Assembly (NCBI RefSeq): GCF_019455385.1
Contig: NZ_JACOFR010000026.1
Coordinates: 29,718 to 93,717 of the forward strand
DNA from: Bradyrhizobium sp. BR 10289
GTDB lineage: Bacteria; Pseudomonadota; Alphaproteobacteria; Rhizobiales; Xanthobacteraceae
Length of the DNA: 64,000 nt
Direction of reading: 5' to 3'
A model generated the notes under the pieces. That model made no database searches. It had not been told where the DNA came from and saw only the letters and a program-made list of their open reading frames with translations. The first letter of the stretch is position 1; every line of letters begins with the position of its first letter. This document shows, piece by piece, positions 34,495-41,995 of this stretch. Made by a program: the position numbers and the translations under genes.

Positions 34495-36393
34495 ATGAGC
34501 GGGCGCAATTCCATTGCGTCGAGCAAGCGACCGGTCGCCGAGATCGCGCTGTTGTTTCTTGCGCTGGTGCTGTGGTCGAGCCTTGGACTGGCGCCGGTTG
34601 ATGCTGCCGGGGAGGGCTCTCGCCGCGAGCCCAAGCGCGTGTTGTTGCTGCATTCGTTCGGCCGCGACTTCCTGCCGTGGAGCGAGTACGCTCGCAGCAT
34701 CAAACTAAAGCTCGAGCAGGGCTCTCCGTGGCTACTCGATATTCAGGAGCACACGCTCCTGACTGCGCGCCTTACCAGGCTCGATACCGAAGGACCCTTC
34801 GTCGAATATCTTCGCTCGATCTATCAGGGTCGTCCGCCCGATATCATCATGAGCGTCGGAGGGCCTGCCGCAGGTTTCGTGCAGAGACATCGATCGGACC
34901 TGTTTTCGGACGTGCCGATGGTCCTCACAACGGTGGAAGAACGGCTGATCGACCGCGCGAGACTGACCGAGCAAGATACGGTGGTTTCAGTCCGCAACGA
35001 TTTTGTCGCGGCGTTCCGCAACGTCCTTCAAGTGCTGCCGGAGACGCGGACGATCGCTCTCGTCATCGGGGCGTCGACGCTGGAGAAATTCTGGCTCGAC
35101 GAGGTCAAGAAGGAGGTCAGACCACTCGAAGATCGTGTTTCCTTCGTCTGGTACGGCGATCTGCCGTTCGACGAGATCCTGAAGCGGGCCTCGTCACTTT
35201 CGCCCAACACGGCGTTGTTTTGGGGATTGATGTCCGTCGACGCGGCTGGTGCCGTTCACGACGGGGAGAGCGCGCTGCATCGCCTCCGCGCCGTCGCGAA
35301 CGCCCCGATCTTCTGTTTCGAGGAGTCGTTCTTCGGGAGCGATATCGTCGGTGGACCGATGCATTCCATCCCCGAACTAGGCCGAAAGACCGCCGAGGCG
35401 GCACTCCGAATCCTCGGCGGCGAGAAGCCTGCAGACGTTAAGATCGAGCCGATCGAATATGCTGCGCCCAAATACGACTGGCGCGAGCTGCAGCGGTGGG
35501 GCATCAGTGAGAGCAATTTGCCGGAGGGCAGCGAAGTTCTGTTTCGTGAGCCGGGCGTGTGGGAAAAATACCGCTGGCAAGTGGCGCTGATCGCAGCGGT
35601 GATCCTGATACAAGCGGGACTGATCAGTGGTTTGCTTCACGAACGCAGCGCCCGACGCTTGGCCGAGGTCGAATCCCGTCAGCGCTTGGCTGAACTCGCG
35701 CATGTCAACCGCTACTCGGCCGTCGGCGAGCTGACCGCGTCGATCGCGCACGAGCTGAACCAGCCCCTTGGTTCAATTCTGACCAATACGGAAACTGCGG
35801 AACTGATGCTGAAAGGCTCCTCGCCCGATCTCCGGGAAATCCGCGAAATCCTGGCCGATATCAGGCGCGACGATCAGCGTGCCAGCGAGGTGATCCGCCG
35901 GTTGCGCAGCGTGCTCAAGAAAGCGCCGTTCGAGGTCAGAGAAATTGAGCTGAAAGAAACCGTCCGAGAGGTGATGGGATTTGTCGCCGATGTGGCGGTG
36001 GGACGCGATATCGAGCTGAGCTTCTATGCGCCGCCCGAGGCTGACTTGCACGTCATGGGCGATCCCATTCAACTGCAGCAGGTCGTGCTCAATCTCATTC
36101 TCAACGCGTTGGACGCGATTTCGGAAGCTCAAGCAGGCAAGCGTGAGGTCAGCGTGATCACGGCTCGCAGCGGCAACTTCGCCGAGATTCGCGTGGGGGA
36201 TACGGGGGCCGGTATCGCGGTCGCCGATCTCAAGACCATCTTCGATCCGTTCTTCACCACCAAGCCGGAAGGCATGGGCATGGGACTGGCGATCGTCCGC
36301 ACGATCGTCGAGGCCCACCACGGCACGATTTCCGCGGAGAACCAGCCGTTCGGTGGAGCGCTGTTCACCGTTCGCCTCCCGCTCGCGAGCTAG
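34495..36393 (+). CDS. Orphan sensor histidine kinase with periplasmic ABC-substrate-binding-like domain
   Basis: A 632-aa kinase. A membrane segment (about 14-35) is followed by a periplasmic part (about 45-340) resembling ABC_sub_bind sensors (KRVLLLHSFGRDF, PPDIIMSVGGPAAGF), a second membrane helix (about 360-382), a HisKA domain with phospho-acceptor His419 in AHELNQPLGS, and a HATPase with NLILNALDA, GDTGAGI and KPEGMGMGLAI. No response regulator is adjacent; the FixJ-like proteins at 16493 and 17275 are the nearest candidates. Start ATG 34495 follows GGAG. I see no FixK box upstream. Confidence 0.85.
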   Translation: MSGRNSIASSKRPVAEIALLFLALVLWSSLGLAPVDAAGEGSRREPKRVLLLHSFGRDFLPWSEYARSIKLKLEQGSPWLLDIQEHTLLTARLTRLDTEGPFVEYLRSIYQGRPPDIIMSVGGPAAGFVQRHRSDLFSDVPMVLTTVEERLIDRARLTEQDTVVSVRNDFVAAFRNVLQVLPETRTIALVIGASTLEKFWLDEVKKEVRPLEDRVSFVWYGDLPFDEILKRASSLSPNTALFWGLMSVDAAGAVHDGESALHRLRAVANAPIFCFEESFFGSDIVGGPMHSIPELGRKTAEAALRILGGEKPADVKIEPIEYAAPKYDWRELQRWGISESNLPEGSEVLFREPGVWEKYRWQVALIAAVILIQAGLISGLLHERSARRLAEVESRQRLAELAHVNRYSAVGELTASIAHELNQPLGSILTNTETAELMLKGSSPDLREIREILADIRRDDQRASEVIRRLRSVLKKAPFEVREIELKETVREVMGFVADVAVGRDIELSFYAPPEADLHVMGDPIQLQQVVLNLILNALDAISEAQAGKREVSVITARSGNFAEIRVGDTGAGIAVADLKTIFDPFFTTKPEGMGMGLAIVRTIVEAHHGTISAENQPFGGALFTVRLPLAS

Positions 36394-36428
36394 TATCCCG
36401 CGTTGCAGCAGGCGACCCGCGCGTTTCT

Positions 36429-36442
36429 TTGATTTTTGTCAA
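36429..36442 (+). promoter_or_regulatory. FixK/FNR box for the DUF3300-DUF2950 operon
   Basis: Sequence TTGATTTTTGTCAA, TTGA-N6-TCAA. Its centre is 61.5 bp before ATG 36497. Confidence 0.8.
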
Positions 36443-36496
36443 CGAACGTCGCGCTCTCGATCTCATGGTCTCGGCTGGATTGAGATGGAGGATGCG

Positions 36497-38191
36497 ATGA
36501 TCCGCTGCGGCAAGACGTTGATGGCGGTTGCGCTGCTGCTGGCGACGCCCGTTTGCGTGTCGGCCCAGACGACCGACAAGCCGGTTGCGGCCGCCCCCCA
36601 GGCGCAGCCGGCGAGTCCAGCCGCGCCGACGGCCGAGCTTCTGAAACCCGAGCAGCTGGAGGCTCTCGTCGCGCCGATCGCGCTCTATCCGGATGAGCTG
36701 CTTGCCAATGTGCTGGCCGCCTCGACCTACCCGCTGGAGATCGTGCAGGCCGACCGCTGGCTGAAGGAGCGCAAGACTTTGAAGGGCGACGCGCTGAAGA
36801 CGGAGGTGGACAAGCAGGGCTGGGACGACAGCGTCAAAGCGCTGGCGAGCACCGCCGACGTCCTGACCATGATGAGTGATCAGCTCGACTGGACCAAGAA
36901 GCTCGGCGACGCCTTTCTCGCCCAGCAGCCCGACGTGATGGACGCGATCCAGCGACTGCGCACGAAGGCCTATGACAACAAGAAACTGGTCACCACCAAG
37001 CAGCAGAAGGTCAGCGTCCAGCCTCAGGAAGGCAAGCAGGTCGTCGTGATCCAGCAGGCGGACCCCGCGGCGATGTACGTGCCATATTATGATCCGGCCA
37101 CCGTCTACGGCAGCTGGCCTTATGCGGAGTATCCGCCGTATTATTGGGGCTATCCGTCCTACATTGGCGCCGGAGTGGTTGCGGCAGGCATCGCTTTCGG
37201 CACGGCCTGGGCGATCGGACGCTGGGGCAATTACTGGGGCGGCGGCTGCAATTGGGGCAATCGCAACGTCTACGTCAACCATCGCACCACGAACATCGGC
37301 AACGGCTGGCAGCACAATCCGGCGCATCGGCAAGGCGTGCGCTACAGCAACACCAACGTTCAGCAGCGCTTCGGCAACAACAATCTCAAGGCCGGCGCGT
37401 CGGACCGGATGGACTTCCGCGGCCGTGACGGCAACCAGGTGCTGCGTCCCAATCAGGGTGCGGGAGACCGCGCCGGCGACCGTGCTGGTGATCGTGGGGG
37501 ACCTGGAGATCGCGCTGGCGACCGGGCCGGAGATCGTGCTGGCGATCGAGGCGATCGGCGCGGCGGTGGCGACCGTGCGGCTGCTGCAGATCGTGCCAGG
37601 GATGGTGCAAAGGATCGCGCCAAGGGCGGTGGTGACCGGGCCAAGGCCACTGCCAAGGGCGGCGGCGATCGCGCCAAGGCCGCGAACCGCGCCGCCGGTG
37701 GTGCAGCCAACCGCGGCGGAGGCGGCAATCGCGGTGGCGCAATGAACGTCTCGTCCGGTCGCTCCGCGGCCGCGGCGTCGGCGCGCGGCCGCGCCAGTAT
37801 GGCGAGCATGCCGCGTGGCGGTGGCGGCGGTCCGAGCATGGCCGGCCGAGGTGGAGGAGGCGGAATGGCGATGCGCGGCGGCGGTGGCGGAGGCGGCTTC
37901 CGCGGAGGTGGCGGCGGTGGCCGGCGCTCCGACATCGCACTCAAGCACGACATCGTCCTGCTCGGCCACCTCGCCAACGGCCTCGGCTACTACCGCTTCA
38001 GCTATATCGGCAGCGACAAGGCCTATGTCGGCGTGATGGCGCAGGAGGTCGAGCAGGTGATGCCCCATGCTGTGGTTCGCGGCAGCGACGGCTATCTCCG
38101 CGTCCATTATGAAAAGCTGGGCCTGACATTCCGCACCTACCGCGATTGGCTCGCTGGCGGCGCGAAGCTTCCTGCGGAGGTGATGCCATGA
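36497..38191 (+). CDS. DUF3300 protein with Gly-rich linker and C-terminal S74-like chaperone domain
   Basis: A 564-aa exported protein in four parts. Signal peptide 1-23 (VCVSAQ). DUF3300 domain about 47-205 (LVAPIALYPDELLANVLAASTYPLE, here cited by its start and end: LVAPIALYP to STYPLE). Then a membrane-like or Tyr/Gly-rich part and a long low-complexity stretch of GDRAGD repeats and Gly/Arg runs (about 320-475). The C-terminus (478-564) starts SDIALKHDI and contains GVMAQEVEQVMP and YLRVHYEKLGL, the pattern of the S74 intramolecular chaperone found on phage tailspikes. ATG 36497 follows GGAGG. It is coupled (ATGA) to DUF2950. Confidence 0.85.
   Translation: MIRCGKTLMAVALLLATPVCVSAQTTDKPVAAAPQAQPASPAAPTAELLKPEQLEALVAPIALYPDELLANVLAASTYPLEIVQADRWLKERKTLKGDALKTEVDKQGWDDSVKALASTADVLTMMSDQLDWTKKLGDAFLAQQPDVMDAIQRLRTKAYDNKKLVTTKQQKVSVQPQEGKQVVVIQQADPAAMYVPYYDPATVYGSWPYAEYPPYYWGYPSYIGAGVVAAGIAFGTAWAIGRWGNYWGGGCNWGNRNVYVNHRTTNIGNGWQHNPAHRQGVRYSNTNVQQRFGNNNLKAGASDRMDFRGRDGNQVLRPNQGAGDRAGDRAGDRGGPGDRAGDRAGDRAGDRGDRRGGGDRAAAADRARDGAKDRAKGGGDRAKATAKGGGDRAKAANRAAGGAANRGGGGNRGGAMNVSSGRSAAAASARGRASMASMPRGGGGGPSMAGRGGGGGMAMRGGGGGGGFRGGGGGGRRSDIALKHDIVLLGHLANGLGYYRFSYIGSDKAYVGVMAQEVEQVMPHAVVRGSDGYLRVHYEKLGLTFRTYRDWLAGGAKLPAEVMP
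37457..37735 (+). repeat. Degenerate coding repeat (GDRAGD / Gly-Arg-rich)
   Basis: In-frame short repeats encode GDRAGD units and then GGGDRAK and AANRAA variants inside the DUF3300 protein. The units differ at third codon positions, so this is an old, protein-level repeat rather than a recent DNA slip. Confidence 0.8.
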
Positions 38192-39102
38192 TCAGTCTGA
38201 AATCACTTCGGCGCGCGGTGTTGCCGGGCATGTTCGTGCTTGCACTCCTTGGCTCTACGGCCCAGGCACAGCAATCCTACAAGACGCCCGAGGACGCGGC
38301 CGCGGCGCTAGCTGCTGCGGTCAAGAGCGGGCCTGGCGACATTCTAAAAGTGCTGGGCAGGGCAGCCGAGGATATCGTTTTCTCCGGCGATGAGGTTGCC
38401 GACAACGACATCCGCCAGCGTTTCAGCTCGATGTATGACGCCAGGCACGGCATCAAGGCCGAGGGCAACAAGAGTGCGACCCTCATCCTGGGCCCTGACG
38501 ATTTCCCGTTCCCGATTCCGCTTGTCAACACCAAGGCCGGTTGGGAATTCGATAGCGAAGAAGGACGCATCGAGGTGCTTCGCCGTCGCATCGGGCGCAA
38601 CGAGATTGACGCGATCCAGACCGCGCTCGCTTTTGTCGACGCGCAGAACGAATACGCCGACAAGGACCGCGGCGAGGGCATCGGCGTCTACGCCCAGCGC
38701 ATCGTCTCCTCGCCCGGCAAGAAGGATGGATTGTTCTGGCGCGATGACAGCGATCCGAGTCCGCTTGGTCCATTGGCGGCGCAAGCCTCGAGTGAGGGCT
38801 ATAAAGCCGGCGAGGGCATGACGCCCTATCACGGCTACTACTTCCGCATCCTCAAGGGGCAGGGACCCGACGCCCCCGGTGGCGCCATCAATTACGTCGT
38901 CAAGGGTAAAATGATCGGCGGCTTTGCGCTGATTGCCTGGCCGGCCGAGTACGGCAATTCCGGCGTGATGACTTTCGTCGTCAACCATGCCGGCATCGTC
39001 TACCAGAAGGATCTCGGCGAACGCACCGACTTCGTAGCCAAGCGCCTCACGCTGTTTGATCCCGACCAGACATGGAAGAAGGTCGATGCGGCGAAACCGT
39101 GA
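38188..39102 (+). CDS. DUF2950 family exported protein
   Basis: A 304-aa protein with a signal peptide (about 1-28, VLALLGSTAQA). DUF2950 features: FKTPEDAAAAL-like opening (YKTPEDAAAALAAAV), AQNEYADKDRGEGIGVYAQ, DGLFWRDD, and GEGMTPYHGYYFRILKGQG. DUF2950 genes are often next to DUF3300 genes, as here, where the start overlaps the DUF3300 stop by 4 bp. The function of the pair is unknown; an envelope role is implied by export. Third in line is the EipA-like paralogue. Confidence 0.87.
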   Translation: MISLKSLRRAVLPGMFVLALLGSTAQAQQSYKTPEDAAAALAAAVKSGPGDILKVLGRAAEDIVFSGDEVADNDIRQRFSSMYDARHGIKAEGNKSATLILGPDDFPFPIPLVNTKAGWEFDSEEGRIEVLRRRIGRNEIDAIQTALAFVDAQNEYADKDRGEGIGVYAQRIVSSPGKKDGLFWRDDSDPSPLGPLAAQASSEGYKAGEGMTPYHGYYFRILKGQGPDAPGGAINYVVKGKMIGGFALIAWPAEYGNSGVMTFVVNHAGIVYQKDLGERTDFVAKRLTLFDPDQTWKKVDAAKP

Positions 39103-39550
39103 GATGAGGAGTGTCGCGCGGCGGTCGACCATCCGCCTTGCAGCGATCGCGCTTTTCGCCCTCGGCATCGCGGCGGGCCCCGCTTTTGGGCAGGCTGCCG
39201 GTCATGTCCGGGTGAAGATCGTGAAGGCAGGCCTGCTGGTTGGCGGTGGTGCAGGCAAAGGCGTGTTGATGTATCGCGGCCGTAGCTATCCGTTCCGAGT
39301 CACAGGCATAAGCCTCGGCATCACGGCCGGCGCGACGGCCGGCCGTCTGGAAGGCTGGGCCTCCGGCATCAGAGATGTCAGCGACTTCGCTGGCACCTAT
39401 AGCTCGGTTGGCGGCGGCGGCGCTCTGGTGGGCGGCGTGGGCGGCGTCCACCTGCGAAACGACAACGGCGTCGTGATGGTCTTGCAGGGCCCCAAGGCCG
39501 GGCTGGAGATGGCCGCCAACCTCAGTGCGATTACGATTTCGCTGAAGTGA
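39086..39550 (+). CDS. Exported EipA/DUF1134-like envelope protein (copy 2)
   Basis: A 154-aa exported protein, paralogue of the product at 30726: KAGLLVGGGAGKGVLMYRG, YPFRVTGISLGITAGAT, LRNDNGVVMVLQGPKAGLE line up with that copy. A basic n-region and a signal peptide end near PAFGQ. ATG 39086 (overlapping DUF2950 by 17 bp, with GGAAGAAGG upstream) and ATG 39104 are both possible starts. Ends the DUF3300-DUF2950 operon. Both copies therefore sit last in FixK-controlled operons. Confidence 0.72.
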   Translation: MRRNREMRSVARRSTIRLAAIALFALGIAAGPAFGQAAGHVRVKIVKAGLLVGGGAGKGVLMYRGRSYPFRVTGISLGITAGATAGRLEGWASGIRDVSDFAGTYSSVGGGGALVGGVGGVHLRNDNGVVMVLQGPKAGLEMAANLSAITISLK

Positions 39551-39778
39551 GCGACTGCCCGGCTGGATAGATAGCGCTTCCCCTGATCCGAGTATCTTCG
39601 ACCGTATCGTCTTGAGTTTATGCTATTCGGCGCGCCGACCAAGCAGCTACAGCTGGCGCCGTGTCAACCTGTCAACCGTGTCAACCCAAGATCGGTCTTG
39701 TGCGGCTAGCGATTTTCTGGGGCGCGCTTGGGCCGTAGGGGGGCGGTGCCGGGAGGGACCCGCCCTTACTTACGCTGC

Positions 39779-39932
39779 CTGGCTTAACTCTACCGGCGTG
39801 GGCGGCCAGCGCCGGTTGCCACGCGGTCAAGCCCGAGATCGGCAGACTCGCGCCCACCTTGAAATCGACGTCACCCGGCAATGGCGCCAGATTGCGCGCC
39901 TCGATGGCAATATATTCAGCGAGCGTGCCGTC
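39779..39932 (-). pseudogene. MDR-family oxidoreductase fragment
   Basis: On the minus strand this stretch encodes GTLAEYIAIEARNLAPLPG followed by VGASLPISGLTAWQPALAAHA, the typical central part of zinc-type or quinone-oxidoreductase MDR enzymes. There is no start, no nucleotide-binding GxGxxG and no C-terminus. It abuts the TetR fragment directly, so the two were joined by deletion. Confidence 0.6.
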
Positions 39933-39948
39933 GCGATCGAGATGAGAG

Positions 39949-40118
39949 GATGGCTATCTGCAAGAGCAGCACAGTGCCGACAGACGACTGTGCGGAACAG
40001 AGCTTCCTTCGATCCGAACAGATTGTAGAGCGCCTGGCAGCTGCGCAATGTCGGCGAGGTTTGCGGCATTGAAACCGTTGATCAAGAAAGCCCGTTTTGC
40101 CGACTCGAGGATCGTATC
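39949..40118 (-). pseudogene. TetR-family regulator N-terminal fragment, frameshifted
   Basis: On the minus strand one frame gives DTILESAKRAFLINGFNAANLADIAQ (positions about 40118 to 40040; key residues AKRAFLINGF and ADIA) and another continues ALYNLFGSKEALFRTVVC. Together they match a TetR DNA-binding domain in which the turn and recognition-helix part (normally AGVSKGT) has been deleted with a frame change. No C-terminal ligand domain remains. Confidence 0.65.
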
Positions 40119-40312
40119 GGCCGGTTGCGCCCGAAAGCACATGCGCGACAACCCGGCCGCCGAAAAACTTCACAAGGCTCCCCCAATGCGAAACTTGACT
40201 TTTCCGCTAACGAGCCGGCAAATTCGAGAAGCCTTTGCTACGTGGCCCGGCTTTACAGGGCCCGCATTGTTTTGTTCGGCGACAGCTTGCCGGATGCTGC
40301 GGCGGAACTAGG

Positions 40313-40564
40313 ATGTCGCGTATCGCTATCGAACGCGGATCAAACAAGGTGACAGAGCCTACGAGTTCAGCGCGGATCATCGACCTCGCAGCTTATCGAT
40401 CGGAACGAAGCGGACGTCAGGCCGCGGCTTCGGCTAGGCCGCCGCTCGGCGCCGGCCCATTTGCGACAGGTGCTCCCATGCCGCTCTGCTGGTTCTGGCC
40501 CACCTGGGTCTGGGTGCCGATGCCCGTGCCGGCCATGTCGGGCGTGCGGTGGGATGCTTCATGA
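40313..40564 (+). CDS. Small Trp/Pro-rich protein coupled to the XRE-cupin regulator
   Basis: An 83-aa frame, ATG 40313, beginning MSRIAIERGSNK and containing ARIIDLAAYRSERSG, then a Pro/Gly stretch and CWFWPTWVWVPMPVPAM. A GTG 12 codons in is an alternative start. Its stop overlaps the ATG of the regulator (ATGA), a sign of real translation. The aromatic stretch could insert into or bind a membrane. I know no function. Confidence 0.5.
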   Translation: MSRIAIERGSNKVTEPTSSARIIDLAAYRSERSGRQAAASARPPLGAGPFATGAPMPLCWFWPTWVWVPMPVPAMSGVRWDAS

Positions 40565-41184
40565 GCGGCGGCCAAGTTGCCTCCTCGCCGGACACGAACG
40601 CACCATCCCAAAACGATCTCGATCTGCCGGTCATCCTCGGCCGAAATTTGCGACGCCTTCGAACCAGTCAGGGCCATTCGCTTGAGCGGCTTGCCAAGCA
40701 ATCCGGGGTGAGCCGGGCGATGCTCGGCCAAATCGAGACCGGCAAAAGCGTTCCGACGATCGCGTTGCTCTGGAAGGTCGCAAGCGCGCTTCACGTGCCT
40801 TTCGCCAATCTGCTGCAGACCGAGGCGCCGCGGGGCCCGAAAGTTCTCCGCCGCAGCGATGCCAAGCTGCTGACGTCGAGCCAGGGACAGTTTACGTCGC
40901 GCGCGCTGTTTCCCTTCGACGGCAATCATCCGGTTGAATTCTACGAGTTGAGGATCGGTCCGCTTCACCGCGAAGCGGCGGAACCCCATGCGCCCGGCAC
41001 ACGCGAGAATCTGTTTGTGGCCAAGGGCGTGGTCGAGATCACGGCCGGGCCCGACAAGCCCCAGACGCTGACGGAAGGCGATGCCATCCTGTTCGACGCC
41101 GACGTGCCGCACGTCTACAAGAACCTGGTCGCCGTCGAGGCGGTCCTCTACCTCGTCATGACCTACGCCGAGACCGCCGGCTGA
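40561..41184 (+). CDS. XRE-family regulator with cupin sensor domain
   Basis: A 207-aa protein: helix-turn-helix about 25-85 (LGRNLRRLRTSQGHSLERLA, with QSGVSRAMLGQIETGK as recognition part) and a C-terminal cupin (about 110-200, RENLFVAKGVVEITAG, GDAILFDADVPHVYKNL). Such regulators usually sense a small metabolite through the cupin and often control amino-acid or sulfur metabolism genes. The start ATG 40561 overlaps the small upstream gene. Its target might be the neighbouring oxidoreductase genes, but there is no direct evidence. Confidence 0.85.
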   Translation: MSGGQVASSPDTNAPSQNDLDLPVILGRNLRRLRTSQGHSLERLAKQSGVSRAMLGQIETGKSVPTIALLWKVASALHVPFANLLQTEAPRGPKVLRRSDAKLLTSSQGQFTSRALFPFDGNHPVEFYELRIGPLHREAAEPHAPGTRENLFVAKGVVEITAGPDKPQTLTEGDAILFDADVPHVYKNLVAVEAVLYLVMTYAETAG

Positions 41185-41190
41185 AAGCAG

Positions 41191-41215
41191 AAGGGCCGGC
41201 GCGAGGCCGGCCCTT
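41191..41215. terminator. Bidirectional hairpin after the XRE-cupin gene
   Basis: A 10-bp perfect stem, AAGGGCCGGC/GCCGGCCCTT, loop of 5 nt, between two convergent genes. Confidence 0.8.
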
Positions 41216-41239
41216 CGTTGATCGCTACCGCGAAAGCGA

Positions 41240-41557
41240 TCAGGCGGCCTTCATCGGCATGCACATCATCATCATGCCGCCGCAGCACATCATCATGGGC
41301 ATGCCCATCTGCATCATGTTCATCATGCTCTCGCAGCACTTCATGAACATGTCCTTCATGGCCGGGTCCATCGGCGTCATCTCGCAGGTCATGCCGGTGG
41401 GCGTCATGGTGCACTTGACCTGGCAGGGCATCATCATCGGCATGCCCATCATGTTCATCATCGGCATCATTCCACCGGTCATGGCTGGGTTCATCATGCC
41501 GCCCATCATCATCGGCATGGGCATCGGCATCATCTGCATCGCGGTGTTCATCGTCAT
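41240..41557 (-). CDS. Methionine- and cysteine-rich small protein
   Basis: A 105-aa protein with 45 Met and 8 Cys by my count. It is built from runs such as MPMPMPMMMGGMMNPAM and ends MMCCGGMMMMCMPMKAA. There is no signal peptide or ordinary hydrophobic helix. A central part (CQVKCTMTPTGMTCEMTP) looks more like a folded core. ATG 41557 has a GGAGA ribosome-binding site. The thioether and thiol density would suit binding of Cu(I) or another soft metal, or scavenging of oxidants. I know no named family for it. The ATG codons make the opposite strand open, but that reading is less plausible. Confidence 0.72.
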   Translation of the reverse strand: MTMNTAMQMMPMPMPMMMGGMMNPAMTGGMMPMMNMMGMPMMMPCQVKCTMTPTGMTCEMTPMDPAMKDMFMKCCESMMNMMQMGMPMMMCCGGMMMMCMPMKAA

Positions 41558-41995
41558 TCTCCAAGGTCAGAAGCAGGAAGCATTCGTTTATGCTGCATTT
41601 GGAGATAAAGTCGGCTGCAGGCGATGTGAATTGAGAAATGATTTCGCTGTTCGCTTTCATCCAACAAAATGGAAGGGATGGGCGACCTGCGCGTCGGTCA
41701 GCATCATATGACGGATGAGCATCTGTTATACTGGACGATCATTGGCATCGTCTGCCCGCGGAATTACGGAAATCTCCTTGTCGCCCGGTGCCGCCTGCGG
41801 GGAAGTCTGTTCTACGCTGGAATGCTCATCTTGCCGCCTCCGAAAACGACGGCACGACTCGTTTGCGAGTCGCGCTGAAAAGAGTTTTGCCTTTCATTGA
41901 CCTGCACGCCGCCCCGCCCAAACATGCCGCGGCAAAGTGGTGCGCCTCCGCGTCCGGTGCGGGAGTGCGGCTGCTCTATTGTCCGGAGGCAGGCT
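41558..41995. other. 438-bp region between Met-rich gene and flavoprotein gene
   Basis: Divergent promoter region. It holds a 7-bp hairpin (CGACTCG-TTTG-CGAGTCG) at 41855-41872 and the GGAGG for the downstream GTG. Reading frames here have no recognisable product. I cannot assign a riboswitch. Confidence 0.45.

Larger units (their letters stand above)
39551..40312. other. 762-bp decayed region
   Basis: Apart from the TetR and MDR fragments on the minus strand I find no intact gene here. The left 230 bp and right 190 bp hold nothing I recognise. This marks the change from the low-oxygen cluster to the accessory region. Confidence 0.55.

Noticed and set aside
41259..41711. Plus-strand hydrophobic frame (Ile/Met-rich) opposite the Met-rich gene
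   Set aside because: The complement of ATG-rich DNA gives CAT and ATC codons that look like membrane helices; the minus-strand gene has the better ribosome-binding site and ends next to a terminator.
41855..41872. Hairpin before the flavoprotein gene considered as riboswitch
   Set aside because: A single 7-bp stem without conserved riboswitch core sequences; not enough to name a class.
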